This document shows positions 10,353-22,233 of a stretch of DNA of 62,000 nucleotides, in pieces. The DNA comes from Mesostigma viride (lineage: Eukaryota > Streptophyta > Mesostigmatophyceae > Mesostigmatales > Mesostigmataceae), in assembly GCA_009746045.1 (NCBI GenBank), contig RPFO01000015.1:667529-729528 (forward strand), read 5' to 3'. The notes beneath the pieces are model-generated. The model saw only the letters and a program-made list of their open reading frames with translations, searched no databases and had not been told where the DNA came from. The first letter of the stretch is position 1. The number at the start of each line of letters is the position of its first letter. Position numbers and translations under genes: made by a program.

Positions 10353-11380
10353 TCCACCCCTCCCCAGGGAGGGTGGCTAGTCTCCTCACCCCTACTATGG
10401 GGCAACCCCTGTCAGGGGGTAGGGGTACCCAGACCCGGGCCCAGGCCACGGGGTGTCTTATCATCAGCACTAGCTCCTGGGGAGGAGCTGAGCCCTGTAT
10501 GCCTTGTAAGCCCTGTTTTATGGTGAATAATTTGAGTCTCTTTGACTTTGTCTCTCTCAATGAATTTCGTTAGTTCATCTCTTGGGAGGTGAGCTGTCAT
10601 ATCCTTCACAAGTGTGTCATTGTGTCAGTCATGGTGGCAGTACTTGTACATGGCATGGTTATGTGGCTGGGTCATGTTCATGGTTACCTGGTACATGTGC
10701 ATGTGCATGTGCATGTAACGTGTGACAGTCTTAGTCCTGTTACTGTGCCTGTTGTGTCTTATGCTGCCATCTGGTCCCAGGACCTGTGGTAGGGTGATGG
10801 GCAGTCCATCCATTCGCCATGTGCAAATCAAGTGGAGAACCAGTTCTCCCTTGTCAGTTGCCTGTGCTTACCACCATGTGGCACTCACTGTCAGGTATCT
10901 GGCTGCTCTGGCCCAGGTCAGCAGTGGCGAAACATCAGGTCCTAAGCACCTGGGGAAGACCTCTGGTTTCACTAGAGTCATCCCCTTGGTTTTTGGGAAG
11001 TGGATGTTGCATGGGGTTCCATCCACAAGTGGCAATCAAGCCCCCCTTTTTCTACCATCTGCAGTGACAGATGCCAGGGAAATGACGACAGTTCGCTCCT
11101 TCAAAGATGGAAACTGGGCACTCCTTATATGCTGTGACATGTGACTTATATGACGTCCTGTGTGACGAATGGCAGCAGTACCTCATTTATGTTTTCCCCA
11201 CTATTGAGGGGGAGGAACCCCCGTAGTGCTTGGCAGGGTTAAATCAGCAGTCAGCATCAGTGTAGTCCGTTTCTGGGGCCCTTTTCTAATCCAGTTGTGA
11301 CTGTATGGGCTCTGGTTGCCTTGCAACGGTTGGTTGGTCAGACTTGGAGCATGTTCCAATCTGAAAGAAAACATAATGGG
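10353..11380 (+). other. 3' untranslated region of element A copy 1
   Basis: About 1.03 kb between the pol stop and the 3' LTR, alignable with copy 2 (22234-23255). It holds a short GCATGT repeat near 10690-10720. An open frame (about 10722-11144) is not kept in copy 2, where a four-base indel shifts it, so I do not call a gene. The last bases before the LTR are purine-rich (GAAAGAAAACATAATGGG) and may be the plus-strand primer. Confidence 0.65.
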
Positions 11381-11789
11381 AGTTATCTGAGATACCTCGA
11401 GGCTGACTTGTGGCCGGAGCCACACAGGGGCAACATACAATGTGACCGGAGTTATTCTGGCGGAGACTGAATAACAGTGCCGAGCGCCGGTTGTGGCGCG
11501 ACGCACACACGTGTACGCAAGTTACGTAGCTAGCAACTAGCCTAGTGGACGTTGTGCGTAGTAACGTTGCTACAGGTCTAGAAGCCTCTAGAGCCTGGAC
11601 ACGTGGCGGACAATTGAGCGTAGTCCAGTTGTCCTAGGGAACTCGTGTGAGTGATGTGTCCACGACATATAATGTGTGCCCACATATGGAGTGAATAATG
11701 ACAAGGAACGCCCGATCCCTGGCGTTACTGCATCTCACAGTCTCACTCTGAGTCTCCCCAACGTCTCCAACGTCTTTCTATATCTAACT
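11381..11789 (+). repeat. 3' LTR of element A copy 1
   Basis: 409 bp, aligned end to end with the 5' LTR with about six substitutions. It begins AGTTATCTGAG (one change from AGTTAGCTGAG) and ends CTAACT, followed by the TCCGC target duplication at 11790-11794. Confidence 0.95.
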
Positions 11790-11794
11790 TCCGC

Positions 11795-13276
<1,482 letters not shown>

Positions 13277-13929
13277 AGTTAGCATATTGGGGCACCAATG
13301 TGCTAGATGGATGCAGGTTGAGGAGACCTTTCCAACGCCGTGTCAACCGCCTAGAACAGACAAGGGACTAGAAAGATATCAGGTCCCGAAGTACTGCGAC
13401 CGGCGGGCGAGGGCGGTGCACTCTCAGGGCATAGTGGACAGGACTCGTGGCAGGCCGTGCCTGCACAGGCTTAGCCTGAACTCTCACGTGACTGGGACAC
13501 AGTGTACTGAGGGCTCAACGGTCCTGTGGCTAGTAGAAGCCAGTAGCCAGCCAGCAGGTCTGCAAGGATGTAAGTCCATGCAGGACTGTGGCAGGTCCTG
13601 TGCTGTCCTAGACACAGGATAGCCAGAGATTCCTGTATGCTGCCTGCAACGAGGATGCAGGGCAGCGATACGAGGCTCTGGCAATGTAGCGTTGCCCAGC
13701 GTTGCTCATGACCGAGGAACAAGGATGGAACGAGGTTGCATATAGCTCGAGGCTCAACGAGGCAACGAGCATCTTCGCACACGAACCTTGGTCGTCACGA
13801 CGAGTGGCGAGCCTATCGAGGGTCGTAGGCCTGGTGTGAGGATAAAGGTTGCTAGCCAGCAGCCTAGGGTCATTGCAGCCGGCAAGGACCAGGAGCTCAC
13901 AAGCTCTGCTGACGAGTTGCTGCGCAAAT
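13277..13929 (+). repeat. 5' LTR of element E
   Basis: 653 bp, starts AGTTAGCATATTGG and ends TGCGCAAAT. It starts with the same AGTTAG as element A but lacks a matching CTAACT end and is not TG...CA. It differs from the 3' LTR by about two substitutions and indels of 1, 3 and 3 bp. No TGG-type primer site follows, and the gag ATG is only 25 nt downstream. Confidence 0.92.
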
Positions 13930-13954
13930 CGTACTATTGCTTCCAAGCGCTTTC

Positions 13955-15097
13955 ATGTCTGGTTCATCGTCAAGCAGCCACGGTGCTGGTGAGGCGAACG
14001 AGCAGCGAGACGCGCAAGCGTTTTTCCCCTACCGTAACCAAGCAAACGCTCCAACATTCGTGCAAGCGGCCTGCGTAGCGAGGCACTTGGCAGAAGAGGG
14101 GTGGGTGGCGGTGTGTGGGGGAGGCAGCAGGCCAGCGGCGGCGGACCCGATTATACAGCGGGCTCGCGTCGTGATTTCTCCGGGTGAGACAGGGCGAGTG
14201 GCGGTGGAGGAGTTGGTGCGCATTCGTGACGCGCTAGCTGAAACTGCTAATCGTGTGGAGGTCGCCTACCAGGGCGCCCATATCACGCTAGCCGGTCTCG
14301 ACCTTGCCAGGGAGGCGCTTAGCCAGATCGTGGCGACAGCGCTCGGCAGCACCAGACTGTTCAACCACTGGGTGGCGACAGCAGTGCTAGGAGAGGGGGT
14401 ACCAGACGCCGATATGATCCGGAACGCCCGAGCTCGCGAGGTTGTGAATCCTTGGAGCACGGCGGAGGTATTTGCTCAGACCATTGAGAATCTTGTTTCC
14501 ATCCTTTTGCAAGAGTCGAGAGGGTACGCGGACAGGTTCTATATAACCACGCAGCCTTTCGGAGTGTACTCCAGGCTTGATACACCAAGGCCGGAAACCA
14601 CCACTGCGTGGGGTCCGGAGGTGGAGATTGTCGCGGGTGTCGAGAAGACGCCTGAGGACGTCCATTTTGAGTGGACAGACAAGCCAGAGGGCTCCGTCAA
14701 GCGCTCGGCCCAGCAGATAAACGAGGGCGACGGCACTACAGAAACCTACGAGGAGAGGCAGAGGGCAGATCTGCACGTCCCTCGTGAGGTGACTCACGAG
14801 TACGATCGTTACGGCCGAGGCGAGCAAAACGAGCTTGTCGGAGGCGGTAAGCGGTGGGTACGCAATCTTGCTTGGCATCGCAACCCAGGTGAGGAACAAC
14901 ACCCAGTCGAACGCAAGGAAGACGGGCGACCTGTGACCTGCGTGCTGGGAGAGTTTAACCCAGACCTCCAGATTGTCGCAGCGGCAGCAGCAGCCACACC
15001 GGTTGCTGAGGGTGTTGAGGAGCGTCCGGACCGTGAGGAGGGGCAGGCGAGTGCAAGCCAGGAGGCGGCCTCGTCTGGAGTAAGTGCGTCAGCCTGA
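13955..15097 (+). CDS. gag-like ORF1 of element E
   Basis: 380 codons from the ATG at 13955; an earlier in-frame TTG is ignored. The protein has a Ser-rich start, a mostly helical middle (around residues 60-220), a charged Glu/Arg-rich third quarter and an Ala/Glu-rich end. I recognise no named domain. By position it matches the long Gag extension of element A, but I see no clear sequence match. It starts within 25 nt of the 5' LTR. A second ORF follows in the same frame after a 48-nt gap with stops, so the two could once have been one protein. Function unknown; virion or assembly role is inference from position. Confidence 0.6.
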   Translation: MSGSSSSSHGAGEANEQRDAQAFFPYRNQANAPTFVQAACVARHLAEEGWVAVCGGGSRPAAADPIIQRARVVISPGETGRVAVEELVRIRDALAETANRVEVAYQGAHITLAGLDLAREALSQIVATALGSTRLFNHWVATAVLGEGVPDADMIRNARAREVVNPWSTAEVFAQTIENLVSILLQESRGYADRFYITTQPFGVYSRLDTPRPETTTAWGPEVEIVAGVEKTPEDVHFEWTDKPEGSVKRSAQQINEGDGTTETYEERQRADLHVPREVTHEYDRYGRGEQNELVGGGKRWVRNLAWHRNPGEEQHPVERKEDGRPVTCVLGEFNPDLQIVAAAAAATPVAEGVEERPDREEGQASASQEAASSGVSASA

Positions 15098-15145
15098 GTG
15101 GATTCCAGCAGCCATATCTGCGTGTGTTGTCTGTAGTATTTTATT

Positions 15146-15492
15146 ATGCTTCGTAACACGCGCGGGAGCGGCAGCGGGAGCGGGGCGGGAGCGGGGGATG
15201 GCGGTGGTGAGGCAAGGGCGGATACGGGAGCGGGCCCCGCCAGCGTCGTGCCAGAGGGACAGGCAATCCCAACGGCAGAGGGCGCCAATGGCAGGAGGGC
15301 ATCCATCCGGAAGAGGAAGGAGGTGGCACAAGGGGAGGAGCGTGCGGGGTGGCCAACCGACAGCGTGGTGCTGACGGGGGAGGGCCAGGAGGATGCTGAA
15401 CGTCAAGGCCCGGGTAAGAGACCACGTGTGCCTGATGCTGGTGTCACTCCACCTGCAGCTAGTGTTCCTGCGCCATTAGCACCGGTAGGAGC
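15146..15492 (+). pseudogene. ORF2 of element E, 5' part, interrupted by element C
   Basis: Starts at the ATG at 15146 with a Gly/Ser/Ala-rich, then basic (Lys/Arg) low-complexity sequence. Element C is inserted after GGAGC at 15488-15492. With C and one target copy ignored, the frame continues at 40388 for about 25 codons to a TAA at 40464-40466. No domain is recognised. It belongs to the gag region of E. Confidence 0.65.
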
Positions 15493-16154
15493 TGTTGCGT
15501 GCCGGCCCTTTAGGACGGACGCAACAATGGAATAAATTATATACTTTGGCTTGTTGTCATAGTCCGTAGGACTTTGGGACTTATTTCGGGACTTAATTTG
15601 GGAATCGTCCCTTAGTCAGGACCTTTGTATGGAACTATGATAGTTTGTGTGATTCGGGCCAGTTATTTTGGGCCTAGGTTGTTGTATGCGATCTTCTAGG
15701 GGCCGGTGCAGTCGCGCCGCGCTGCGTACTTTATAGCTGGTTGAGATATTGTACTCATGCGTGGATTCTGTAGGTGAGGGTCGATGTCGACCCGAGATAT
15801 TGTGTGGACTGCATGCTTAAGAAGGTCGGCGCCATGTCGGCGCCCTTTGCCAGCGTAGTGGCAGACCTAGGTGAAATTGGTCCGAGGACGAGAGTCTCGT
15901 CCTCTTGGTTTGATGAATGTAAAGTGCGATGACGCCTTCATATTAAACCTGGGGCAACTATCCATTTGTAATTGGTATTGCTAGCCATTATAAGTGTGTA
16001 TTAATTAGCTTGGCGTCAAGCCGCGATGCCAGATATCTCACGACCCCAGTCGTGAAGCGCAATCTGCATTAGGTTACCTTGATTATTCCTAATTCCGGCA
16101 TGGAGGATCTTTCGCTACGTCACTCAGGCTAGGGACCTGGGTTGGCACGTAACA
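15493..16154 (+). repeat. 5' LTR of element C
   Basis: Starts TGTTGCGTGCC and ends GGCACGTAACA, an 11-bp terminal inverted repeat with one mismatch. A third copy, ACGCAACA (15519-15526), can pair with the start as a hairpin. It contains a 35-bp block (15700-15734) also present in the otherwise different LTR of element F. Confidence 0.96.
15700..15734 (+). promoter_or_regulatory. 35-bp block conserved between the LTRs of elements C and F
   Basis: The block starts GGGCCGGTGCAGTCGC and ends GCGTACTTTAT. It recurs in the 3' LTR of C (39928-39962) and, with one mismatch, in the F LTR (52982-53016), although I see little other similarity between these LTRs. The TACTTTAT end resembles a weak TATA element, so a core-promoter role is plausible. 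That role is inference. Confidence 0.6.
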
Positions 16155-16155
16155 C

Positions 16156-16168
16156 TGGTTATCGGAGG
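16156..16168 (+). other. primer-binding site of element C
   Basis: TGGTTATCGGAGG starts one base after the 5' LTR. It resembles the initiator-Met tRNA type site TGGTATCGGAGG, which element D has immediately after its own LTR, with one extra T. Confidence 0.75.
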
Positions 16169-16927
16169 AAAAATGTGCTGGAGAGGTTAGCTAACTCTCG
16201 CGGAGAGAGCTAGTGTAGCCAGTTAGGATAGCAAGGCGGTGCTTAGTGTAGATAGAGGTTCCGGTATTCAACGATTGCTGACTGGTCGGCGGCAGCCCGT
16301 AAAGGGATTCAACGACGACCTCGGCAGCAAGCGGCAGTCCGGGATACTCGGCGGGGCTAGTAATAGCCCTGTGGTGAGGTGCCATAGGCAGTAGCGGCCA
16401 TTACCCCTGTTTTCAACGACTTCTAGTGGCGGTAGAGCTCCGGCTTTCAACGACACTCGACGGCGGCCAGCCCAGGGGTTTTCAACGACATTGGTTATGG
16501 TACGTCCCCTAGTTTAGTGCTCTTTACTTAAACGCTTGCTTTCTTCCCGGGACTGCACGCGTAGAGGGGGGTTATGTTTAATGTTGTGCTCTCTGTAGGC
16601 GTTTCCATGTTGTTTGAGAGATGTGGGGGCCGCGGAGGCACCCATCGTTGTGTGACCTGCAACGGGTCTTGGGGTAGGTACCGTCGGGCTGTGGCCGATT
16701 ATGTTTGACGGTGCTTACCTCTGTGAGCCCCGCGGAGGGGACCAGTGTACTGTGCCGTTGTTCGCGTAGAGCTTGGGCGTGTGTTGTGTTAGAGTCCGTC
16801 CTCCTCCCTCGTTGCGTTTATCACTGCACTTAGAGGTATCCTTGGGGATCCCTTTTCCTTTCTGTCTTGCAAGCTTCTGCCAGCCCTTTTCTTCTTCTCG
16901 CCAGCGTATGATAGACTACTACGCAAT
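16169..16927 (+). other. long untranslated leader of element C with a repeated motif
   Basis: About 760 bp without a supported ORF. TTCAACGA occurs five times (16267, 16308, 16412, 16446, 16481), four of them followed by C, within 223 bp. Repeats of this kind in a retroelement leader could be RNA packaging or dimer signals; that is inference. Confidence 0.6.
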
Positions 16928-17284
16928 ATGTCTTTGAAAGGGAAGCGAAGGATAAATAAGGGTGGACAGTCTGGATTTCCCTACTATGCAGTAGCCCATG
17001 ACGGGGGTGAGGGTAGACCAGCCATATTTTATAGTTGGAAGACGTGTGAACATATCAAAGATAAGATAATGTCTAGGGACTCTAATGCTAGATGGAAGGG
17101 GTTTGATAACATCATAGATGCAGATAGGTTTGTTAGGGAGCACATGCCATTGCCAGAGGGTCTGCACACCACCCGTGAATGCCCTAAGCCACCCACGCAC
17201 AGCAAGGGAGACAACAGTCAGGAGGTGGGGACAGCAGTTACAGTTACCTTCTCCCAGCTGACCATTGGCTCTAGCAGACAATAG
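16928..17284 (+). CDS. small protein with RNase H1 N-terminal / viroplasmin-like hybrid-binding domain (element C)
   Basis: 118 codons from the ATG at 16928. Residues 17-73 fit the RNA-DNA hybrid-binding domain of eukaryotic RNase H1 and caulimovirus viroplasmin (Cauli_VI type): FPYYAV at the start, an IFYSW strand with the key Trp at residue 37, then RWKGF and an acidic-aromatic helix ending in DRFV. The family is known to bind RNA/DNA hybrids or double-stranded RNA. The basic N-terminus and the Ser/Thr-rich tail look disordered. It lies between the 5' LTR leader and gag, as does a diverged counterpart in element F (54037-54462). A role with the hybrid made during reverse transcription, or in translation re-initiation as for caulimovirus P6, is inference. 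Confidence 0.75.
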   Translation: MSLKGKRRINKGGQSGFPYYAVAHDGGEGRPAIFYSWKTCEHIKDKIMSRDSNARWKGFDNIIDADRFVREHMPLPEGLHTTRECPKPPTHSKGDNSQEVGTAVTVTFSQLTIGSSRQ

Positions 17285-17422
17285 AGGGGATTACTACTAG
17301 GAAATAGTACTAGGTCCTATATAAATAGATCTATAGTACGTGGTTGCTCTCTCTCTCTCCTTCTCTCTCTCTCTCTTTCTGGGGAGGTGTTGCCTGCAGT
17401 GTAAGGTACCGGTACGAGCACC

Positions 17423-17773
17423 ATGCCGACGCCGCGTCGACGCCGGAACCAAACACGGAATGCCAGAGAGACAGATGACGGGAACAGAGCAAGAGAAACA
17501 GAGGATAGAGATATAGAACCGGTAGACAACCACGAGCAAGGTGTAGAGGTGCTAGAGGTGCCACCGCACGTCCAAGTAGGGACAAATAGAGGTGAGGACA
17601 TGGAGAGACCTGCGGAAGGCTCACCACGGTCCAGCTTAGAAGATACCAGAGGGTACCAGGATCCTAGAGATTCATCAGATGATGACAGTCGAGACTCCAG
17701 GTTGGAACAAGGGGAAGACGGGCGCAGCCAGGAGATACTCCGGGGGGGTTCCCAGCAGCAGCAGCAGCGGCAG

Positions 17774-17811
<38 letters not shown>

Positions 17812-19744
17812 GCAGCGGCGGCGGCAGCAGCAGCAACGACAGCAGCAGCAGCACCCGCAGCAGCAGCAGCAGCAACCGCAGCAGCAACAACCCCAGACGA
17901 GGTCACAGCGGCTGCCACGGTACCCTGAGCAGCCCGGGTACGAGAATGAAGACACGCTGCACTACAGTTATCGGCAGCCAGTCACGGAGCGACCATCGCA
18001 TCCCTGGGCAGGGCGGGGTCGCCCCCTGGGACCGCCGCCGGCCCCAGCACATCGGGGCAGACGTAGAGTGTCTTTTGGCAGCACTTCCCTGTTACCCACG
18101 GTGTTGTGGAACTCGGATGATGACGGGGAGGACACCGGGGCAGATGGCGACTTCGGTGATTTGGAGGGGGCCGTGGCGGATATTGAGGGACCAGGGGCGC
18201 AGGGCCCGTCCTTTGGAGCTCATAGGCCCCGGGTTCGGCTAGGGGATGACAGAATCGCTACCGCACACGACGAGGAGACTCAGACACCCGTCCAGCGACC
18301 CGCCCCCCAGCCGCCGCGTCCTAGGACACATGACAGCAGCATCGTCCACTCGCCTGCGGTCGTCAGCAACCTGAATTTCAGCAGGGTGGCCTTGGATGAC
18401 CCGGGGTACGAACACCCATCGTCTGTACAGGTGCGGCGAACGCACGGCACGCCGGCCAGCTCCGGATCTCTCCCCCGGTCGCAGCCCCCAGCCTTCGGCT
18501 CCATTGCCTATCGTGAGGTCGGTGGACCCAAGCCTAATACGGTGAAGGCCCCACCGATGCCTACTTTCAAGAATGTTCCCAAGCTGCACGCGGACATGAA
18601 ACCGCGGGAGATTGACGAATGGGGGCGCATGTGGCAACAGCAGTATACCGTCTGGTGTAACCACCACAGTTGGGAACTGGCCACCTGCGATCTCATCCCG
18701 CATGTTGTCAACACCTGCATGGACCCCTCGGTGGTGAGCATCCTGAATTGTGAGAGCATCGCATCCCAGTCATACCCGCAAACCGTGGAGGAGCTGATGG
18801 ACCGGGTGCGCCGCAAGCTGATACCCCCAGACGCGGAGCTCCACGAGCGGATCGCTTTCGGCAAGCTGCGCCAGGGGACCACCCCATATCGCGAGTTTCT
18901 GTCCAAGTTTGAGGCCAGCGCCGCTTATCTAACCGACATGACCTGGTACGAGTACAAGATCAGATTCATCGAGGCGCTCAGCCCCGAGCTACAGGACGAG
19001 GTATTCAAACACTACGCTGAGGTCCCCTGGAAGGAGTGGGACATCCTGAATATCCAGAGATACCTTCTGCAGGTGGCCGACGTGGTGACTCGCGGGCGCG
19101 CACCCTCGGTGCGTCGTTTCTTCAGGCCAGCTCCCCCGCGGCGGGTGAACCAGCTGTACTCCACTGAGTCCGCCGGCGAGGAGGAGGAAGACTATATCGA
19201 CGACCCCGACGACGGCTACGCTGACCAGGGTATCAACGCCATCGACGCCAGCAAGGCGCGTTGCTTCATGTGCAGTGAGGTGGGGCACCTCAAGCGCGAC
19301 TGCCCCAAGCTCAGAGGCAAGCACACCGGTCGCGGCGGAGGGGAGATTGAGCCCAGCGTTCGTTTCTCCGGCCCAGCGTTCGGCAGCCGCCCCGACTCCT
19401 CCGGTCCCCGGGACAGACCCCGCAATGCGGGCGAGCGGGCGGCTCGCCTGCAGCATGCCAGACAATCCCCGACCCAGTACCAGCAGCCGCGACCGCCCGC
19501 GACCAACTCTACCAAGGGTGTGTTGCGCGCGGTTAATGAGATCGAGGCTCGGCGGCAATCCTCCTCTTCCGGTCAGACGCAAGCAGACACCCTGTGGCTG
19601 GGTACGAGTATGAGGATGAGGAGGAGGCTGACGAGGAGGAGGAGGGGGGGGAAGAGGGCGGGCGGTCGGGCGAGGCGGCCTCCCGTCCCACCGCTCCTCG
19701 GGAGTAGTAGCCTTACCCGTGGGGTTGGGCCCCGGGGTAGATGA
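17423..19744 (+). CDS. gag: gag of element C
   Basis: 773 codons from the ATG at 17423, unusually long for gypsy Gag. The first about 370 residues are Arg/Glu-rich with a poly-Gln tract (about 17752-17901, CAG-type repeat) and look disordered. A capsid follows (roughly residues 375-560, about 18545-19100), with a helical core that resembles the F capsid (57540-57780), then a zinc knuckle CX2CX4HX4C at 19262-19303. The final about 50 residues are Arg-rich, but one of the other two frames there is strongly acidic and ends in two stops, so a small indel may have changed the C-terminus. It overlaps the pol frame at 19719-19744, consistent with frameshifted Gag-Pol expression. Confidence 0.85.
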
Positions 19745-21825
19745 TAGGGTAGATGATAGGAGAGATGATAGGGTAGTTGATAGGGTAGAGAGATCAGACA
19801 GTAGCCCTGAAGCGGAGCCGAGTAGAATAGAGGTAGACGTCAATCACGTGGCTTCCGGCTCAGACGCGGCCTCCCAACCGGCGCGCGTGTCTCCTGAAGG
19901 TCCGCGGCATTTGTTTCTTTTCAGTGGGGGGTTACTTGTTCCTCCCACCGTCCTGGACCCGTATTTGAAAAAGAAAACGGTCATGGACGTGAAGTTTTTG
20001 GTCGACACCGGCGCCTCCACGTCTTTCATCAACGAGGCCCTGGTGCGCCGACTGGGTCTGACCCCTCGCCCGCACACCACGGCCGTGCATGTGACCTATT
20101 CGGACGGTCGCCAACACCGGTCGCCCGGCTTGGCAGATATCAAGGGTGTGCTGCAAGGCACGCCGGTTGACTTGACGGCGACTATCGCGCCGCTGGGAGC
20201 CGCAGACATCATCATCGGGCTAGACTGGTTGGACAAGCAGGATGTGGACATCAGTGTGCGCCGACGAGTAGTTTGGTTTCCGGATGGATCCTTTTGGTGT
20301 CCCGACAGCGAGTACAGGGCACAGGCCGCGGAGGTCCATAACATTACACACGAGCGCTCGGCGGACGGGCCTCGACCAGCGTCCCGGATCCTGATGAGCA
20401 GCAAGACGCTGGCACGCCAACTTCGGAAGGGCAAGGAATACACGATGTACCGCATCGACCTGGACAGCACTCAGGCCATGCTCAACGAGATCGGCGTCGG
20501 CTTCACCCCGGACGAGCTGGCGCGGTTCAACGCCGTCTTGGAGAAGCGCGCCACTCTCTTCGCGGACCGCACGCCCCAGTTCCCTCCCCATCGTTCGGTG
20601 CTACATCGCATCCAGGTCCAGGAGGGTTCCGGGCCTACCGCGTCCCCCATGTACCGCATGGGTCCGGTCGAGCTGGTGGAGCTCAAGAAGATTCTCATTT
20701 CGCTGCTCGATGCCGGGCTCATCGAGCCCAGCAACAGTCCCTTCTCCGCAGGCGTGCTGCTCGTCCCCAAGCCAGGGGGCAAGTGGCGGCTGGTGACTGA
20801 CTACCGGAAGCTGAACGCCATCACGGTCAAGTCCAAGTATCCCCTGCCGAGGATCGACGACATCTTCAACCGCGTCCAAGGGGCTACGTGCTTTACGGTC
20901 ATTGACTGCGCGGACGGGTTCTGGCAGCTGCGCATCGCGCCCGAGGACTGCCACAAGACTGCGTTCGCCACGCCCTTTGGTCACTACCAGTTTCGGGTGG
21001 CGGCGATGGGCCTGTGTAATTCGCCCGCGTCCTTCCAGATGCTGATGAATGACATCCTCCGTCCGGTGATGGGCACGGCCCACCTGCCGCAGGTCTCCCG
21101 GGATCTGACGGACCCGCACAAGGGAGCGCGCCCACCATGGACCTACAAGCGCACGTGTGCGCTGGCGTACCTGGACGACATTCTGGTGTATTCCAAGACG
21201 TTCGAGGAGCACCTGGAGGATGTTGACGCGGTGCTACAGATCATGGAAGATGAGCACCTGTCGGCGCGGAAAGCCAAGGTGCGCGCCGGTCGCTGTGTGC
21301 CCTTCCTGGGCCACACCCTGTCTGCGGACGGCATCGCGACCGACCCTGAGAAGATCGAGTCCGTCCAGCAGTGGCCGGTTCCCACGGACGTGAAGGGGGT
21401 GCGCAGTTTTCTGGGGTTGGCTTCCTACTACCGACGGTTCATCCCGAGGTTCGCCACCATCGCTGCCCCGATCAACGCTCTTCTCAAGAAGGGTACTCCG
21501 TTCCTGTGGGCTGAGCAGTGCCAGCAGGCCTTTGAGGCTCTCAAGCGCCACCTCACCACAGCCCCTGTCCTCGTCCTGCCGGACCCGTCCCTTCCCTTCG
21601 TTGTGGCTACTGACGCCAGCAAGGTGGCCATCGGGGGCGTTCTCCTGCAGGATCAAGGCAAGGGTCTGCAGCCCATTGAGTATATCTCACGTACGATGAT
21701 TCCGGCGGAACGGAATTATCCAGTACACCAACAGGAACTCTTGGCGGTAGTTTACTGCTGCCACACGTGGCGTCACCATCTTCTGGGCGCACAGTTCGCG
21801 GTGGCCATTAGTGAGCAGGGGGATC
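19719..21825 (+). pseudogene. pol: pol of element C, part 1: protease, RT, start of RNase H
   Basis: An open frame overlapping gag by 26 nt in the +1 frame, with no good ATG, so frameshifting is the likely route. The protease has FLVDTGASTSFI (active-site Asp codon at 20004) and an IIGLDWL strand. RT has LVTDYRKLN, VIDCADGFWQL, GLCNSPASFQ and YLDD (21168-21179). RNase H starts with VATDASKVAIGGVL. The domain is cut at 21825, where element A copy 2 entered at GGATC; the same frame resumes at 30350. The motifs are all intact and typical of chromovirus gypsy elements. Confidence 0.95.
20004..20012 (+). other. element C protease active site DTG
   Basis: GAC ACC GGC codes Asp-Thr-Gly, the canonical retropepsin triad. 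It is a useful contrast with DTQ in element A, DTN in E and DSA in D. Confidence 0.9.
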
Positions 21826-22233
21826 AGTTAGATATAAAGATGTACGTCGGAGACGTTGGGGACTCAGTGTGAGAATGATGGCTGCAGCAACGCCAGGGAT
21901 CGGGCGTTCCTTGTCATTATTCACTCCATATGTGGGCACACATTATATGTCGTGGACACATCACTCACACGAGATCCCTAGGACAACTGGACTACGCTCA
22001 CTTGTCCGCCACGTGTCCAGGTTCTAGAGGTTTCTAGACCTGGAGCAACGTTACTACGCACAACGTCCACTAGACTAGTTGCTAGCTACGTAACTTGCGT
22101 ACACGTGTGTGCGTCGCGCCACAACCGGCGCTCGGCACCGTTATTCTGTCTCCGCCAGAATAACTCCGGTCACATTGTATGTTCCCCTGTGTGGCTCCGG
22201 CCACGAGTCAGCCTCGAGGTATCTCAGCTAACT
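21826..22233 (-). repeat. 3' LTR of element A copy 2
   Basis: On the minus strand it begins AGTTAGCTGAG and ends TATCTAACT. Direct comparison with the flanks fixes the boundaries: GGATC lies outside, and the internal side continues into a purine-rich stretch. It lacks four bases present in the 5' LTR near 30006. Confidence 0.95.

Larger units (their letters stand above)
2564..11789 (+). mobile_element. LTR retrotransposon element A, copy 1 (copia-like, decayed)
   Basis: Two 409-bp LTRs (2564-2972, 11381-11789) bound the element and TCCGC flanks it at 2559-2563 and 11790-11794. Removing two later insertions (5210-5612 and 9583-9865) leaves about 8.54 kb, matching copy 2 at 21826-30344. Order inside is gag with a zinc knuckle, integrase, protease-like domain, RT, RNase H, and a 1 kb 3' untranslated region. 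Compared with copy 2, pol is broken by 1-4 nt indels near 6425, 7110, 8433, 8765 and 9250, so this copy cannot make full Gag-Pol. The LTRs differ by about six substitutions by eye, more than those of copy 2. RT and RNase H look copia-like but the domain order is not the usual copia one. Confidence 0.95.

Noticed and set aside
10722-11144. Possible third ORF in the 3' region of element A copy 1, partly shared with copy 2 (22470-22858)
   Set aside because: A 4-bp indel between the copies shifts the frame, and the similarity is the same in non-coding parts, so there is no sign of coding constraint.
13277-13929. Segmental duplication of host DNA shared with 50828-51487
   Set aside because: The two copies end exactly at a shared GCTAC duplication and enclose gag and pol sequence, so they are the LTRs of element E.
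17317-17955. Antisense Cys/Ala/Leu-rich ORFs over the poly-Gln tract of element C gag
   Set aside because: They are produced by the CAG-type repeat read in other frames.
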